A stretch of DNA of 64,000 nucleotides from Roseovarius sp. (GTDB taxonomy: Bacteria > Pseudomonadota > Alphaproteobacteria > Rhodobacterales > Rhodobacteraceae). The stretch is taken from the NCBI GenBank assembly GCA_014359765.1, contig JACIYT010000001.1, positions 351,448-415,447 of the forward strand, in the 5' to 3' direction. The position numbers and the translations under genes are program-made. Below the pieces are notes generated by a model. It ran no database searches, had not been told where the DNA came from, and worked only from the letters and a program-made list of their open reading frames with translations. Shown one piece after another: positions 8,693 to 18,899 of this stretch. The stretch's first letter is position 1, and the number at the start of each line of letters is the position of its first letter.

Positions 8693-11482
8693 ATGAGCCT
8701 CGCCACCCGCCTCACCCGCTGCCCCCGCCCCTTTGAGCCTTCCGAGGCCCAAGAGGTGCTTTCGCACCTGCCTGGGCTTGCCCCTCCGCTCGCCGATCTG
8801 GTGGCGGGCGCCGCCGGGTGCAGCCCGTTCCTCAAATCGCTCCTCCTGCAGGAGGGCCCCTGGCTGCGCGAGGCCGCCGAGGCCCCCGAAGCCGCGCTCG
8901 CAGCCCTCCACGAGGACCTGCGCGCCACCCCGCCCGAGGCGCTCGGCACCGCGCTGCGGCAGGCCAAGCGGCGCGTGGCGCTCCTGATCGGGCTCGCCGA
9001 TCTGGGCGGGGTCTGGGCGCTCGAGGACGTGACCGGCCATCTCACCGATTTCGCCGATCTCGCCTGCGATCTGGCCCTGCGCGCGGCGCTCGGGGCCGAG
9101 ATCCGGCGCGGCAAGCTGCCGGGCATGACCGCCGACGATCTCGCCACGGGCGCGGGCATGACGGTCTTTGCCATGGGCAAGATGGGCGCGCATGAGCTCA
9201 ATTACAGCTCCGATATCGACCTCATCTGCCTCTTTGACGAGGAGCGTTTCGCGCGCGACGATTTTCATGAGGCGCGCGCCAGCCTCGTGCGCGCCACGCG
9301 GCGCATGTCGGCCATGCTCAACGACCGCACCGCCGAGGGCTATGTCTTTCGCACCGATCTGCGCCTGCGCCCCGATTCGGGTGTCACCCCCGTCTGCATG
9401 GCCATGGCCGCCGCCGAGACCTATTACGAGAGCCTCGGGCGCACCTGGGAGCGCGCGGCCTGGATCAAGGCGCGGCCATGCGCGGGCGATCTGGCGGCGG
9501 GGGCGCGGTTCATCGAGACGCTGCGCCCCTTCGTCTGGCGCCGCCATCTCGATTTCGCCGCCATCGAGGACGCCCACAACATGCGCCTGGCCATCCGCGA
9601 GCACAAGGGGCTGGGCGGCGCGCTCACGCTTGAGGGGCACAACATGAAGCTCGGGCGCGGCGGCATCCGCGAGATCGAGTTCTTCACCCAGACCCGCCAG
9701 CTCATCGCCGGCGGGCGCGATCCCGATCTGCGGGTGCGCGGCACGGTGGCGGGGCTGCGGCGGCTCGCGCAAAAGGGCTGGGTGCCCGAGGAGGCGGCGG
9801 AGGCGCTGAGCGATCACTACCGCTTTCACCGCGAGGTCGAGCACCGCGTGCAGATGCTGCGCGACGCGCAGACCCATCTGCTGCCGGGCACGCCGGAGGA
9901 ATTCGACCGTCTCGCTGCCTTCATGGGGCGCGAGACGGGCGCGCTGCGCGCCGAGATCACCGAGCGGCTGCTGGCGGTCGATGACCTGATCGAGGGGTTT
10001 TTCCGGCAGGAGGCGCCGGGCGCGGCCTCCCCGGCGCCTGCGCCTGCGGCGGAATTCGACGAGGAGGTGATCGCGCGCTGGCGCGGCTATCCGGCGCTGC
10101 GCTCGGAGCGGGCGCAGCGGATATTCAACCGCTTGCGCCCCGAGATCCTCGCGCGCCTCGCCCGCGCCGCCAACCCTGCCGAGGCGCTGCTCGCCTTTGA
10201 CGGTTTTCTGCGCGGGCTGCCGGCGGGGGTGCAGGTGTTCTCGCTCTTCGAGTCGAACCCGCAGCTCATCGAGCTGCTTGCCGATATCGTCGTGACCGCG
10301 CCCGCGCTCGGGGCGTATCTGTCGCGCAACGCGGGCGTGTTTGATGCGGTGATCGCGGGAGATTTCTTTGCCCCCTGGCCGGGGCGCGCCACGCTGGAGC
10401 GGGACCTTGCGGCGCTCATGCAGGCCGAGACCGATTACGAGCGCGCGCTCGATCAGGCGCGGCGCTGGCACAAGGAATGGCATTTTCGCATCGGTGTGCA
10501 CCACCTGCGCGGCCTGAGCGATGCCGGGGCGGCCGCAGGCCAGTATGCCGATCTTGCAGGCGCGGTGATCGGTGCGATCTGGCCGCTGGTGGTGGCGCAA
10601 TTCAGCCAGAAGCACGGGCCGCCGCCGGGGCGTGGCGCGGTGGTGCTCGGGATGGGGTCGCTGGGGGCGGGGCGGCTGACGGCCGGTTCCGATCTGGACC
10701 TGATCGTGATCTATGACGCAGGCGATGCCGAGGCGTCCGAGGGCCGCCGCCCGCTCGCGCCGCGCCCCTATTACGCGCGGCTCACCCAGGCGCTGATCAC
10801 CGCGCTCACCGCGCCGATGGCCGAGGGGCGGCTCTACGAGGTGGACATGCGCCTGCGCCCCTCGGGCAATCAGGGGCCGGTGGCGACAAGCTGGCCCGCC
10901 TTCCAGAGCTATCAGCAGGAGGAGGCCTGGCTCTGGGAGCACCTGGCGCTGACGCGCGCGCGCGTCATCTGCGGCGAAGCGGGGCTTGGGCGCGATGTCG
11001 AGGCGTTTCGCGCGCGGCTTCTTGCGGGCGGTCATTCGCGCGAGGAGGTGATCGCGGCGGTGGCCGGGATGCGCGCCCGCGTGGCCGAGGCCAAGCCCCC
11101 CGAGGGGCCCTGGGACGTGAAGCTCGGTCCGGGCCGGCTGATGGAGCAGGAACTGCTCGCGCAGGCCGGCAACCTGCTGGCGGGGCAGGGCGCGCGCGAC
11201 GTGGATTCGGGGCTGGAGGGTGCCGTCGCGACCGGCTGGCTGGAGGCGGCGGATGGGGCGGCCCTGCGGGCGGCGCACACGCTTTGCTGGCAGGTGCAGA
11301 TGGCGGCGCGGCTGCTTGGGGGCGGGGTGCTGGCGCCCGGGCGGATCGGCGAGGCGGGCGCGGTATTCGTGCTGCGCGAGACCGGCGAGGAGAGCATGGC
11401 GGCGCTGGAGCGGCGGCTGGCCGAGCTGTGCCGCGCCGCCGCCGAAGCGATCGACCGGGCGCTCGGGCCGGCGGAGGGATAG
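8693..11482 (+). CDS. glnE: Bifunctional glutamine synthetase adenylyltransferase/deadenylase GlnE
   Basis: FAMGKMGAHELNYSSDIDLICLFD and VVLGMGSLGAGRLTAGSDLDLIVIYD nucleotidyltransferase repeats; ~930 codons. Confidence 0.92.
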   Translation: MSLATRLTRCPRPFEPSEAQEVLSHLPGLAPPLADLVAGAAGCSPFLKSLLLQEGPWLREAAEAPEAALAALHEDLRATPPEALGTALRQAKRRVALLIGLADLGGVWALEDVTGHLTDFADLACDLALRAALGAEIRRGKLPGMTADDLATGAGMTVFAMGKMGAHELNYSSDIDLICLFDEERFARDDFHEARASLVRATRRMSAMLNDRTAEGYVFRTDLRLRPDSGVTPVCMAMAAAETYYESLGRTWERAAWIKARPCAGDLAAGARFIETLRPFVWRRHLDFAAIEDAHNMRLAIREHKGLGGALTLEGHNMKLGRGGIREIEFFTQTRQLIAGGRDPDLRVRGTVAGLRRLAQKGWVPEEAAEALSDHYRFHREVEHRVQMLRDAQTHLLPGTPEEFDRLAAFMGRETGALRAEITERLLAVDDLIEGFFRQEAPGAASPAPAPAAEFDEEVIARWRGYPALRSERAQRIFNRLRPEILARLARAANPAEALLAFDGFLRGLPAGVQVFSLFESNPQLIELLADIVVTAPALGAYLSRNAGVFDAVIAGDFFAPWPGRATLERDLAALMQAETDYERALDQARRWHKEWHFRIGVHHLRGLSDAGAAAGQYADLAGAVIGAIWPLVVAQFSQKHGPPPGRGAVVLGMGSLGAGRLTAGSDLDLIVIYDAGDAEASEGRRPLAPRPYYARLTQALITALTAPMAEGRLYEVDMRLRPSGNQGPVATSWPAFQSYQQEEAWLWEHLALTRARVICGEAGLGRDVEAFRARLLAGGHSREEVIAAVAGMRARVAEAKPPEGPWDVKLGPGRLMEQELLAQAGNLLAGQGARDVDSGLEGAVATGWLEAADGAALRAAHTLCWQVQMAARLLGGGVLAPGRIGEAGAVFVLRETGEESMAALERRLAELCRAAAEAIDRALGPAEG

Positions 11483-11485
11483 GAG

Positions 11486-11758
11486 ATGGCTCGCGGCGCG
11501 CCGCATGACCCCAAGGGCCTCATCGCCGAGGCCTACCGGATCGAGGGCATCGGGCCGGGCGAATGCCGGACGATCTTTCTCGACTGGGCGCTGTCGGTGC
11601 CCGAGGGCGCAGAGATGCGCGCAGCGCTCGAGGCGCTCATCGCCTGCCACGCGCCCACCCATCCCGATCACCCGATGACCGCCGTGCTGCGCGCAGGGCT
11701 CGACAGTGCCGCGCGCCCCCGCCGCCGTGGTGGCTGGCGCTCGCGCCTGCGCGGGTAG
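11486..11758 (+). CDS. Conserved hypothetical protein, 90 aa
   Basis: Starts 4 nt after the glnE stop, same strand; plausible acidic N-terminus and basic C-terminus. Confidence 0.7.
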   Translation: MARGAPHDPKGLIAEAYRIEGIGPGECRTIFLDWALSVPEGAEMRAALEALIACHAPTHPDHPMTAVLRAGLDSAARPRRRGGWRSRLRG

Positions 11759-11856
11759 CGGCTTTTGACTGGAAAATACTCAGAATTTGCCATAAAGCTG
11801 CCTTAATGCCCTCATAGTCTCCGGGGGATAATTATTGAAAGACAAGGCATACCCCA

Positions 11857-12456
11857 ATGAAGACTGCCATGATGCGCACCATCAAGCTCGGCGCCGCCCT
11901 GATTCTCGGCCTTGGCCTTGCCGCCTGTGCCAGCACCCCCGACACGGCCGATCGCGGTGCGGCGGCGGCGGCGATCGCCGAGCTTTCGCTCGATATCCGA
12001 CAGGTTCGCGTCACGGTGCCCGAAACGCTCACGGTTTCGGAGGCCAATGTCTATTCTCCCCGCGCGGATATCGTCTGGCGCGAGGATCCGCCCGGAGACC
12101 GGCGCGCGCAGGTCCGGGCGATCGTGGAGAATGCTCTCGGACGGGGCATCGAGGGCCTGCCCAGGGGCAAGGTGCCGGCGATGCTCGATGTGCAGGTGAC
12201 CCGTTTCCATGCGCTCACCCAGAAGACGCGCTATACCGTGGGAGGCACCCACGCGATCCATTTCACCTATGTGCTGCGCGATGCCCGAACCGGCGAGATC
12301 CTGACCGAGCCGCGGGCCGTCGATGCGAGCTTCCGCGCGCTTGGCGGGCAGGAGGCGATCGAGGCCGAGAGCAAGGGAATCACCCAGAAGGTCCGGATCA
12401 CGCAGCATCTCGCCAATGTCATCCGGCGGGAGCTCGGCGGCGATCCTGCGTCCTGA
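11857..12456 (+). CDS. Predicted lipoprotein (DUF6778-like)
   Basis: Signal peptide with lipobox LGLGLAAC; own intergenic upstream region. Confidence 0.82.
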   Translation: MKTAMMRTIKLGAALILGLGLAACASTPDTADRGAAAAAIAELSLDIRQVRVTVPETLTVSEANVYSPRADIVWREDPPGDRRAQVRAIVENALGRGIEGLPRGKVPAMLDVQVTRFHALTQKTRYTVGGTHAIHFTYVLRDARTGEILTEPRAVDASFRALGGQEAIEAESKGITQKVRITQHLANVIRRELGGDPAS

Positions 12457-12519
12457 CGGGCACGCGCCTGCCCGAAACGGGGCTTTTCGGGCGTGCCTGA
12501 AACGCCTAAGGAGAGCGGC

Positions 12520-13716
12520 ATGACACCGCTCTCCTATCCCGTGATCCGCCTGCTGCCAAAGGTCGATGCCCGCGCCATTCGCCACGGCAGCCCCTGGGTT
12601 TTTGATAACGAGCTCGTGACCGACCGGCGCACCCGCGCGTTGCAGCCCGGCACCATCGCCCTGCTCGAGGACGGCGCGCGCGCGCCCCTTGGCCTTGTCG
12701 CGGTCAACCCTGCCTCGAAGATCATCGCCCGGATGCTCGACCGCGACACCGGCGCGCGGATCGACCGTGGCTGGCTCACCGCGCGCCTCACCCGCGCGCA
12801 TGAGATGCGCGACAGGCTCTTTGAGGCGCCCTTCTACCGGCTCGTCCATGCCGAGGCCGACGGCCTGCCCGGCGTGGTGATCGACCGTTTCGGCGATATC
12901 GCCGTGATCCAGCCCAATGCCGCCTGGGCCGAGGCGCTCCTGCCCGATCTCGCCGCCGCCCTTGTCGAGGTGACGGGCGTGGCCACGGTGATCAAGAACG
13001 CCTCGGGGCGTGCCCGCGCGCTCGAGGGGCTCGACGGGGAGGGCGGGGTGCTCGTGGGGACGGCACCCGCGGGGCCGGTGGCGGTGTCGATGAATGGCGC
13101 GATCTACATGGCCGATCTGATGGGCGGGCAGAAGACCGGGTTGTTCTATGACCAGCGGCCCAACCACGCCTTTGCCGCGCGGCTGGCGCGGGGCGCGCGC
13201 GTGCTCGATGTCTTCAGCCATGTCGGCGGTTTCGCGCTGGCCTGTCTTGCCGGGGGGGCGGCGCGGGCGCTGGCCATCGACGGCTCGCAGGCGGCGCTCG
13301 ACCTGGCCGCCGAGGGGGCTGCGCGCATGGGCCTGCCCGCGCGCCTCGAAACCCGGCGGGCCGATGCCTTTGACGCGATGGAGGCGCTCGCCGCCGAGGG
13401 GGCGCGCTTTGACGTGGTGATCTGCGATCCGCCCGCCTTTGCGCCCTCGAAACCCGCGCTCGACAAGGGGCTGCGCGCCTATGAGCGGGTGGCGCGGCTG
13501 GCGGCGGGGCTGGTGGCCGAAGGCGGCTATCTCGGCCTCTGCTCCTGCTCGCACGCCGCCGATCTCGCGCGCTTTCGCACTGCCTGCGTGCGCGGCATCG
13601 GGCGGGCGGGGCGCGCGGGGGCGCTCATCCATACGGGCTTTGCCGGGCCGGACCACCCGCTGCACCCGAACCTGGCCGAATCGGGCTATCTCAAGGCGCT
13701 GTTCTTCCGGTTATGA
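12520..13716 (+). CDS. Class I SAM-dependent rRNA methyltransferase (RlmI/PUA family)
   Basis: PUA-like N-terminus (RHGSPWVFDNEL), GQKTGLFYDQRPNH, VLDVFSHVGGFAL, DVVICDPPAFAPSK. Confidence 0.87.
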   Translation: MTPLSYPVIRLLPKVDARAIRHGSPWVFDNELVTDRRTRALQPGTIALLEDGARAPLGLVAVNPASKIIARMLDRDTGARIDRGWLTARLTRAHEMRDRLFEAPFYRLVHAEADGLPGVVIDRFGDIAVIQPNAAWAEALLPDLAAALVEVTGVATVIKNASGRARALEGLDGEGGVLVGTAPAGPVAVSMNGAIYMADLMGGQKTGLFYDQRPNHAFAARLARGARVLDVFSHVGGFALACLAGGAARALAIDGSQAALDLAAEGAARMGLPARLETRRADAFDAMEALAAEGARFDVVICDPPAFAPSKPALDKGLRAYERVARLAAGLVAEGGYLGLCSCSHAADLARFRTACVRGIGRAGRAGALIHTGFAGPDHPLHPNLAESGYLKALFFRL

Positions 13717-13756
13717 AAGACCGCTGCATGACGCGGCACATTTGCCCATCTGGCCC

Positions 13757-13804
13757 GCCCGGCGGCATCGCCGGGCAGCGCCTGCCTGCCCCACGGCAGG
13801 CGCT
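13757..13804. repeat. Dispersed double-hairpin element, copy D
   Basis: GCCCGGCG-gcat-CGCCGGGC (13757-13776) followed by AGCGCCTGCC-tgccccac-GGCAGGCGCT (13777-13804). Confidence 0.5.
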
Positions 13805-13875
13805 TCATAAGGGTGTAACCCATGGCAACGGCAAGATTTTCACGAGCGCCGGCGCGCATTTCCCCGTCGCGCGGG

Positions 13876-13897
13876 AGCGCCTGCCCAGGCAGGCGCT
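13876..13897. repeat. Hairpin copy E with the same 10-bp arms as copy D
   Basis: AGCGCCTGCC-ca-GGCAGGCGCT perfect inverted repeat. Confidence 0.5.
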
Positions 13898-13939
13898 GCC
13901 CTCCGCTTCGCAGCGGCAACCGATCATGCAGAGGTCTCT

Positions 13940-14503
13940 ATGAAAGTCGTGCTCGACGCCTGCGTGCTCTATCCCACGGTGATGCGCGAGATGGTGCTGG
14001 GCGTGGCCGCCCGAGGGCTCTTTGCGCCGCTGTGGTCGCCGCGCCTGCTGGCGGAGTGGCATCACACGGCGGCGCGCCACGGTGCAGAGGGCCGCGCGCA
14101 GGCCGAGGCGCTGGCCGCGCGCATGGCGGCGCGCTGGCCGCGCGGCTGCATCACCTGCCCGCCCGAGGCCGAGGCGCGGCTCTGGCTGCCCGATCCGGGC
14201 GACCGGCATGTTCTCGCGGCGGCGATCGCGGGCCATGCCGACGGCATCCTCACCCTGAACGCCCGGGATTTTCCGCGCCACATCCTCGCCGAGGAGGGGC
14301 TGTGGCGCGCGGATCCGGATGGATTTCTTCACGGGATCTGGCAGGCGCAACCGGGGCTCGTGGCGGAGGTGGCGGCAGAGGTGCTGGCCACCGCGCGCCG
14401 CCTCTCGGCCAGGGACTGGCAGATGCGCCCGCTCCTGAAAAAGGCCCGCCTGCCGCGCCTCGGCCGGGCGCTCGACCAGCCCGCCGCGCCCGGCGCCTCC
14501 TGA
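13940..14503 (+). CDS. PIN-domain protein (RSP_2648-like)
   Basis: MKVVLDACVLYP...DPGDRHVLAAAIAGHADGILTLNARDFP: PIN acidic residue pattern. Confidence 0.8.
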   Translation: MKVVLDACVLYPTVMREMVLGVAARGLFAPLWSPRLLAEWHHTAARHGAEGRAQAEALAARMAARWPRGCITCPPEAEARLWLPDPGDRHVLAAAIAGHADGILTLNARDFPRHILAEEGLWRADPDGFLHGIWQAQPGLVAEVAAEVLATARRLSARDWQMRPLLKKARLPRLGRALDQPAAPGAS

Positions 14504-14586
14504 AAAGGCCCGCGCGCGGTGGACAGTGCCGGGCCGCTGCGGCATGATCCGGGCCAGTTCCGACACCCAAGACACGAGAGGATCAC

Positions 14587-15699
14587 ATGCGAACGAGAGC
14601 GGCGGTTGCGCTGGAGGCGGGCAAGCCTCTGGAAGTGATGGAGGTCAACCTCGAGGGTCCGCGCGCCGGCGAGGTGCTGGTCGAGATCAAGGCCACGGGC
14701 CTGTGCCATACCGATGAATTCACCCGCTCGGGCGACGACCCGGAGGGGATCTTTCCGGCGATTCTCGGGCATGAGGGCGCCGGCGTTGTCGTCGAACTGG
14801 GCGAGGGGGTGACGAGCCTCGAAGTGGGGGACCATGTGATCCCGCTCTACACGCCCGAATGTCGCGAATGCGAATACTGCCTCAACCCCAAGACCAACCT
14901 CTGCCAAAAGATCCGCACGACACAGGGGCAGGGCCTTCTGCCCGATGGCACGACGCGGTTTTCGATGCTCGATGGCACGCCCATTCATCACTACATGGGC
15001 TGCTCGACCTTCGCCAATCACACCGTGGTCCCCGAGATCGCGCTGGCCAAGGTGCGCAAGGATGCGCCCTTTGACAAGATCTGCTATATCGGCTGCGGCG
15101 TGACCACCGGCATCGGCGCGGTGATCAACACCGCCAAGGTGGAACTGGGCAGCCGCGCCATCGTGTTCGGGCTGGGCGGCATCGGGCTCAATGTCATTCA
15201 GGGGCTGCGGCTGGCCGGGGCGATGCAGATCGTCGGTGTCGATCTCAACCCGTCCAAGGCGGAGATGGGACGCCATTTCGGCATGACCCATTTCGTCAAC
15301 CCCAAGGACGTGAGCGGCGATCTGGTGGCGCATCTGGTGGAACTGACCGGGGGCGGCGCGGATTACACCTTTGACGCCACCGGCAACGTGAATGTCATGC
15401 GCACCGCGCTCGAATCCGCGCACAAGGGCTGGGGCGAGAGCGTCATCATCGGCGTGGCGCCTGCCGGCGCCGAGATCAGCACCCGCCCCTTCCAGCTTGT
15501 GACCGGCCGGGTCTGGCGCGGCACCGCCTTTGGTGGCGCGCGCGGGCGCACCGATGTGCCAAAGATCGTCGATATGTACATGAACGGCATGATCGAGATC
15601 GACCCGATGATCACCCACAAGCTGACGCTCGACGAGATCAACCACGGCTTTGACCTCATGCACCGGGGCGAATCGATCCGCGCGGTGGTGGAGTATTGA
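14587..15699 (+). CDS. S-(hydroxymethyl)glutathione dehydrogenase / class III alcohol dehydrogenase
   Basis: [52 protein letters not shown] structural zinc motif. Confidence 0.95.
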   Translation: MRTRAAVALEAGKPLEVMEVNLEGPRAGEVLVEIKATGLCHTDEFTRSGDDPEGIFPAILGHEGAGVVVELGEGVTSLEVGDHVIPLYTPECRECEYCLNPKTNLCQKIRTTQGQGLLPDGTTRFSMLDGTPIHHYMGCSTFANHTVVPEIALAKVRKDAPFDKICYIGCGVTTGIGAVINTAKVELGSRAIVFGLGGIGLNVIQGLRLAGAMQIVGVDLNPSKAEMGRHFGMTHFVNPKDVSGDLVAHLVELTGGGADYTFDATGNVNVMRTALESAHKGWGESVIIGVAPAGAEISTRPFQLVTGRVWRGTAFGGARGRTDVPKIVDMYMNGMIEIDPMITHKLTLDEINHGFDLMHRGESIRAVVEY

Positions 15700-15700
15700 G

Positions 15701-16555
15701 ATGACGCTGGAGACCCTCTCGGAGAACCGTTGTTTCGGCGGGGTGCAGGGCGTCCACCGGCACCGCTCGGAGGTGTGCGCCTGCGACATGACCTTCGGCC
15801 TCTACCTGCCGCCGCAGGCCGCGGCGGGGCCGGTGCCGCTCTTGTGGTATCTCTCGGGGCTGACCTGCACCCATGAGAACGCCATGACCAAGGGCGGTTT
15901 CCAGGAACATGCGGCGCGGCACGGGCTGGCGGTGATCTTTCCCGACACATCCCCGCGCGGCGAAAGCGTGGCCGATGATCCGGCCTATGACCTGGGGCAG
16001 GGGGCGGGGTTCTACGTCAACGCCACCCGCGCGCCATGGGACGCGCATTTCCGCATGTATGATTATGTGCTGACGGAGTTGCGCGGGCTGGTCATGGCGG
16101 CCTTTCCGCTCGCCGACCGGCATGGCATCACCGGCCATTCGATGGGCGGGCATGGTGCGCTCACGCTGGCGCTGCGCAATCCGGAGATGTTCGCATCGCT
16201 CTCGGCCTTCGCGCCGATCGCGCATCCCGTGCGCTCGGACTGGGGGCGCAAGCAGCTTGGCGCCTATCTCGGCGAGGACGAGAGCGCCTGGGCCGGGCAC
16301 GATTCGGTGCTGCTGCTGGAGGAGCGGGGCTGGCATGGCGATATCCTCGTGGATCAGGGAACGGCCGACGATTTCCTCGACCTGCTCATGCCCGAGGCGC
16401 TGGCCGGGGCGATGGCGCGGCGGCGGCAACCGGGGCAGTTCCGGCTGCAACCGGGCTATGACCATTCCTATTTCTTCGTGAGCTCCTTTGCCGCCGATCA
16501 TGTGGCCTGGCACGCCGAACGCCTCGGCCCCGGGCGCGCCCCGATGCGGGCGTGA
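15701..16555 (+). CDS. fghA: S-formylglutathione hydrolase
   Basis: LLWYLSGLTCTHENAMTKGGFQ, GHSMGGHGALTLALRNP; adjacent to the class III ADH. Confidence 0.95.
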   Translation: MTLETLSENRCFGGVQGVHRHRSEVCACDMTFGLYLPPQAAAGPVPLLWYLSGLTCTHENAMTKGGFQEHAARHGLAVIFPDTSPRGESVADDPAYDLGQGAGFYVNATRAPWDAHFRMYDYVLTELRGLVMAAFPLADRHGITGHSMGGHGALTLALRNPEMFASLSAFAPIAHPVRSDWGRKQLGAYLGEDESAWAGHDSVLLLEERGWHGDILVDQGTADDFLDLLMPEALAGAMARRRQPGQFRLQPGYDHSYFFVSSFAADHVAWHAERLGPGRAPMRA

Positions 16556-16630
16556 TCGAAACGAGCGCGCCGCCTTGCCACCGCGGGCGGCGCGCACTAG
16601 GACAGGGGCGACCAAGAAAAGGTGCCCCCC

Positions 16631-17857
16631 ATGGCCAGTGACCTGTTCAATTCCTTCATGACCGGCCCCGATGAGCGCGGGCGGTTCGGCGATTTCGGCG
16701 GGCGCTTCGTCTCCGAGACGCTCATGCCGCTCATCCTCGAACTCGAAGCCTGCTACGAGCACGCAAAGACCGATCCCGATTTCTGGGCGGAGATGGAATA
16801 TCTCTGGAAACATTACGTGGGCCGCCCCAGCCCCCTCTATTTCGCCGAGCGGCTGACCGAGCGTCTCGGCGGCGCGAAGGTCTACATGAAGCGCGACGAG
16901 CTGAACCACACCGGCGCGCACAAGATCAACAACGTGCTGGGCCAGATCATCCTCGCGCGGCGGATGGGCAAGAGCCGCATCATCGCCGAGACGGGTGCCG
17001 GTCAGCATGGCGTGGCCACGGCCACGGTCTGCGCCCGGTTCGGGCTCAAATGCGTGGTCTATATGGGCGCACATGATGTCGAGCGGCAGGCGCCCAACGT
17101 GTTCCGGATGCGGCTTCTGGGGGCAGAGGTGGTGCCGGTCACCTCCGGGCGCGGCACGCTCAAGGACGCGATGAACGACGCGCTGCGCGACTGGGTGACG
17201 AATGTGCGCGACACGTTCTATTGCATCGGCACGGTGGCGGGGCCGCATCCCTACCCGGCGATGGTGCGCGATTTCCAGTCGATCATCGGACGCGAGGCCC
17301 GCGAACAGATGCAGGAGGCCGAGGGCCGCCTGCCCGACACATTGGTGGCGGCGATCGGCGGCGGATCGAATGCGATGGGGCTGTTCTACCCGTTTCTCGA
17401 CGACAAGGATGTGGCGATCATCGGCGTCGAGGCCGGGGGCCACGGCGTCGATGACCGGATGGAGCATTGCGCCTCGATCGCCGGGGGGCGGCCCGGCGTG
17501 CTGCACGGCAACCGCACCTACCTGTTGCAGGACGATGACGGGCAGATCCTCGAAGGGCACTCGATTTCCGCCGGGCTCGACTATCCCGGCATCGGCCCCG
17601 AGCATAGCTGGCTGCACGAGACGGGGCGCGCGACCTATGTCGCGATCACCGATAGCGAGGCGCTCGCGGCCTTCCAGCTCTGCTGCGAGACCGAGGGCAT
17701 CATCCCGGCGCTCGAGCCTGCCCATGCGCTGGCCCATGTCGCCCGGATCGCGCCCGATCTGCCGCGCGATCACATCATCTGCATGAACCTGTGCGGGCGC
17801 GGCGACAAGGATATCTTTACCGTGGCGCGGCATCTGGGCTTCGACATGAAGAGCTGA
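16631..17857 (+). CDS. trpB: Tryptophan synthase beta subunit
   Basis: [18 protein letters not shown]-lysine motif, [23 protein letters not shown]. Confidence 0.97.
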   Translation: MASDLFNSFMTGPDERGRFGDFGGRFVSETLMPLILELEACYEHAKTDPDFWAEMEYLWKHYVGRPSPLYFAERLTERLGGAKVYMKRDELNHTGAHKINNVLGQIILARRMGKSRIIAETGAGQHGVATATVCARFGLKCVVYMGAHDVERQAPNVFRMRLLGAEVVPVTSGRGTLKDAMNDALRDWVTNVRDTFYCIGTVAGPHPYPAMVRDFQSIIGREAREQMQEAEGRLPDTLVAAIGGGSNAMGLFYPFLDDKDVAIIGVEAGGHGVDDRMEHCASIAGGRPGVLHGNRTYLLQDDDGQILEGHSISAGLDYPGIGPEHSWLHETGRATYVAITDSEALAAFQLCCETEGIIPALEPAHALAHVARIAPDLPRDHIICMNLCGRGDKDIFTVARHLGFDMKS

Positions 17858-17937
17858 GGCTGCGCCTCAGGGGCAGCGTCGCCTTGGCTAGTGTCCGACA
17901 TCCGACGGATGGTGCCCGATGAGGGCGCGCATGGGAT

Positions 17938-18080
17938 GCAGCGGGCTGCGGTGCATGAGGCGCGTCGGAATGGCCCGGGGCGCGCGGGCGTTCAGGTCTT
18001 GCACCAAATGCGCGGAATCAAGGCGCGGAACGCGCCGCCGCGCAGCGCCCGACCGCCCCCCGGGCGGGCGCTGCGCGGCG
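17938..18080. repeat. Dispersed intergenic element, copy B (5' module plus double hairpin)
   Basis: 5' module shared with 39392-39467; CGCGGAATCA box; GGCGCG-gaa-CGCGCC; then 16-bp perfect stem CGCCGCGCAGCGCCCG / CGGGCGCTGCGCGGCG (18036-18080). Confidence 0.6.
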
Positions 18081-18146
18081 TGCCGACCGGTGTGACAAGT
18101 GGCAGCGCGCGTCCACAAAGGGTGATCGTGCAGAAGGCGGCACGTT

Positions 18147-18188
18147 GTGTCAGGTGTCGAACACGAGGTGTCAGGTGTCGAACACGAG
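18147..18188. repeat. Two perfect tandem copies of GTGTCAGGTGTCGAACACGAG
   Basis: Direct reading: 21-bp unit at 18147-18167 and 18168-18188. Confidence 0.9.
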
Positions 18189-18410
18189 CACGTTTTCGGG
18201 GTGGTCCATCCTCATGCTCATGAGCGCCTCGCGATCCGTCCTGTCCCTCTGGGGGAGACTACCGGCCGGGGCGGGGCGGGGCAAGGCGCGGGCGCGCCCC
18301 GCCCGCGCGCGCCCCCCCGCAATGGCGCGAGGCCCGACCAGAATGGCCGGGCCTGTGTCTGTTGTCTGTCGTCGTCGCGAGGGACGGCCCGAGGGGCCGC
18401 CCGGATGCGA

Positions 18411-18899
18411 TCAGCGCTTGGAGAACTGGAAGCTGCGGCGCGCCTTGCGCTTGCCGTATTTCTTGCGTTCCACCACGCGGCTGTCGCGGGTGAGGAAGCC
18501 CGCCGCCTTGAGCGCGCCACGCAGGCTCGGATCATAGAGCTGGAGCGCCTTGGAGATACCGTGCTTGACCGCGCCGGCCTGGCCCGAAAGGCCACCGCCC
18601 TTGACCGTGGCCGTGACGTCGAACTGGCCATCGACACCGGCGACGGTGAAGGGCTGGCGCAGGATCATCTGGAGCACGGGGCGCGCGAAATAGGCGTTCA
18701 TTTCCTTGCCATTCACCGTGACCTTGCCCGATCCGGGCCGGATCCAGACGCGGGCCACCGCGTCCTTGCGCTTGCCGGTGGCGTAGGAGCGGCCGAGCGC
18801 GTCGCGCACCGGCTCGCGCGGGGTCTCCGTCGCGGCGAGGGCATCGGTGGCGCCGGCCACCGCTTCGAGACCTTCGAGGGTTTTGATTGCGTCGCTCAT
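18411..18899 (-). CDS. rpsI: 30S ribosomal protein S9
   Basis: Ends ...[36 protein letters not shown], diagnostic S9 C-terminus. Confidence 0.97.
   Translation of the reverse strand: MSDAIKTLEGLEAVAGATDALAATETPREPVRDALGRSYATGKRKDAVARVWIRPGSGKVTVNGKEMNAYFARPVLQMILRQPFTVAGVDGQFDVTATVKGGGLSGQAGAVKHGISKALQLYDPSLRGALKAAGFLTRDSRVVERKKYGKRKARRSFQFSKR

Noticed and set aside
7853-11671. 1272-aa minus-strand ORF antisense to glnE
   Set aside because: High-GC shadow ORF: His/Arg/Pro/Gly-rich low-quality protein opposite a well-supported gene.
15656-17833. 725-aa minus-strand ORF opposite fghA and trpB
   Set aside because: Spans two confident genes and their junction on the other strand; not protein-like.
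18147-18188. Possible CRISPR-like array
   Set aside because: Only two directly adjacent 21-bp units, no spacers and no cas genes.
17891-18223. 110-aa ORF over the trpB-rpsI intergenic repeat
   Set aside because: Coincides with the dispersed repeat; likely spurious translation of repeat DNA.
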